Below the pieces are notes generated by a model. The model was not told the origin of the DNA and did no database searches. It saw only the letters and a program-made list of their open reading frames with translations. This document shows, piece by piece, positions 63,856 through 64,000 of a stretch of DNA of 64,000 nt. A program made the translations under genes and the position numbers. Numbering within the stretch: position 1 is the first letter of the stretch; each line of letters begins with the position of its first letter. The DNA comes from Bernardetia sp042180575 (GTDB lineage Bacteria > Bacteroidota > Bacteroidia > Cytophagales > Bernardetiaceae): NCBI RefSeq assembly GCF_042180575.1, contig NZ_CP170094.1, forward strand, positions 1,302,001-1,366,000, given 5' to 3'.

Positions 63856-64000
63856 ACTTGGTTTTACCATAGAATTCGGGGTAACTACGATTTTCTATTT
63901 ATAGAATAATAAGTTATTTGGTTCATTCTCTATCATAAGAGTATTATTATCTACAATGTTTATGTATAGTTCGTAAGTGTTTGTAGTGTCCACAGCATAT
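63856..64000. other. Non-coding sequence at the window end
   Basis: 145 bp after the IS110 transposase. It includes GGTTTTACCATAGAATTCGG and probably the right end of the element. No gene is seen. Confidence 0.5.

Noticed and set aside
1..64000. tRNA, rRNA or riboswitch genes
   Set aside because: No intergenic stretch showed cloverleaf-like conserved sequence or known riboswitch motifs by eye. A covariance-model scan would be decisive.

Overview
The window is AT-rich DNA with short intergenic gaps. Its gene content points to a free-living Bacteroidota member, most likely Cytophagales-like (inference from gene content, not from a marker gene). The evidence is a full-length SprA (the type IX secretion outer-membrane translocon, about 2460 residues), a secreted enzyme with a C-terminal type IX sorting domain, many MKK-type lipoprotein signals, LytTR and AraC regulators, an ATP-dependent PEP carboxykinase and scattered IS630, IS110 and REP-type elements. 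No rRNA, tRNA or CRISPR array was seen.

Layout. 1-201 is the 3' end of glmS. 445-14022 is mostly minus-strand envelope genes: a duplicated CAP-domain protein, DUF1684, two serine hydrolases of the beta-lactamase fold, a retropepsin-like lipoprotein, outer-membrane beta-barrel candidates, an alpha/beta hydrolase, an AraC regulator next to a MITE-like element, a membrane LytTR regulator and a YHS protein. 14262-19960 reads rightward: pckA behind a terminator-like hairpin, a family 2 glycosyltransferase, a Wza-type polysaccharide export lipoprotein and kynureninase. 20169-27480 holds a frameshifted FGE-sulfatase-fold protein, two vWA proteins, a zinc alcohol dehydrogenase and a DUF2167 membrane protein. 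27482-33248 is housekeeping and envelope: pyrD, a PspB-like protein, a type IX cargo serine hydrolase, a DUF2383 protein and a CHRD lipoprotein.

33461-37539 looks like an accessory island: a sirtuin, a frameshifted SUKH-type gene, an overlapping pair of DUF1828-like and DUF6978-like genes, and an IS630 element just upstream of them. 37606-45790 is sprA with a RAYT (REP-associated tyrosine transposase) gene at its 3' end. The RAYT gene is bracketed by two exact inverted copies of a 34-bp palindrome, and beyond it lies a diverged duplicate of the last 19 codons of sprA. 46451-54638 holds transport and metabolism genes (an extracellular solute-binding lipoprotein, a NUDIX hydrolase, an AguB-type amidohydrolase, an SbtA-type transporter) and a run of small unknown genes. 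54766-62122 includes aroK, a second IS630 inserted at the start codon of an endonuclease/exonuclease/phosphatase gene, a PhyH-type dioxygenase, a flippase-like membrane protein, ruvC, an M23 peptidase and ppk2. The window closes with an IS110 transposase preceded by a structured non-coding region that may encode its bridge RNA.

Single-base frame breaks recur: two in A/T homopolymers, one elsewhere, and both IS630 transposases break at an A10 run. The IS630 breaks look programmed. The others are either real decay or sequence errors. The best candidates for undescribed biology are the RAYT/REP unit at the sprA tail, the DUF6978-like/DUF1828-like/SUKH/Sir2 island, the MITE-like element with perfect 20-bp inverted ends, and the structured leader of the IS110 element.
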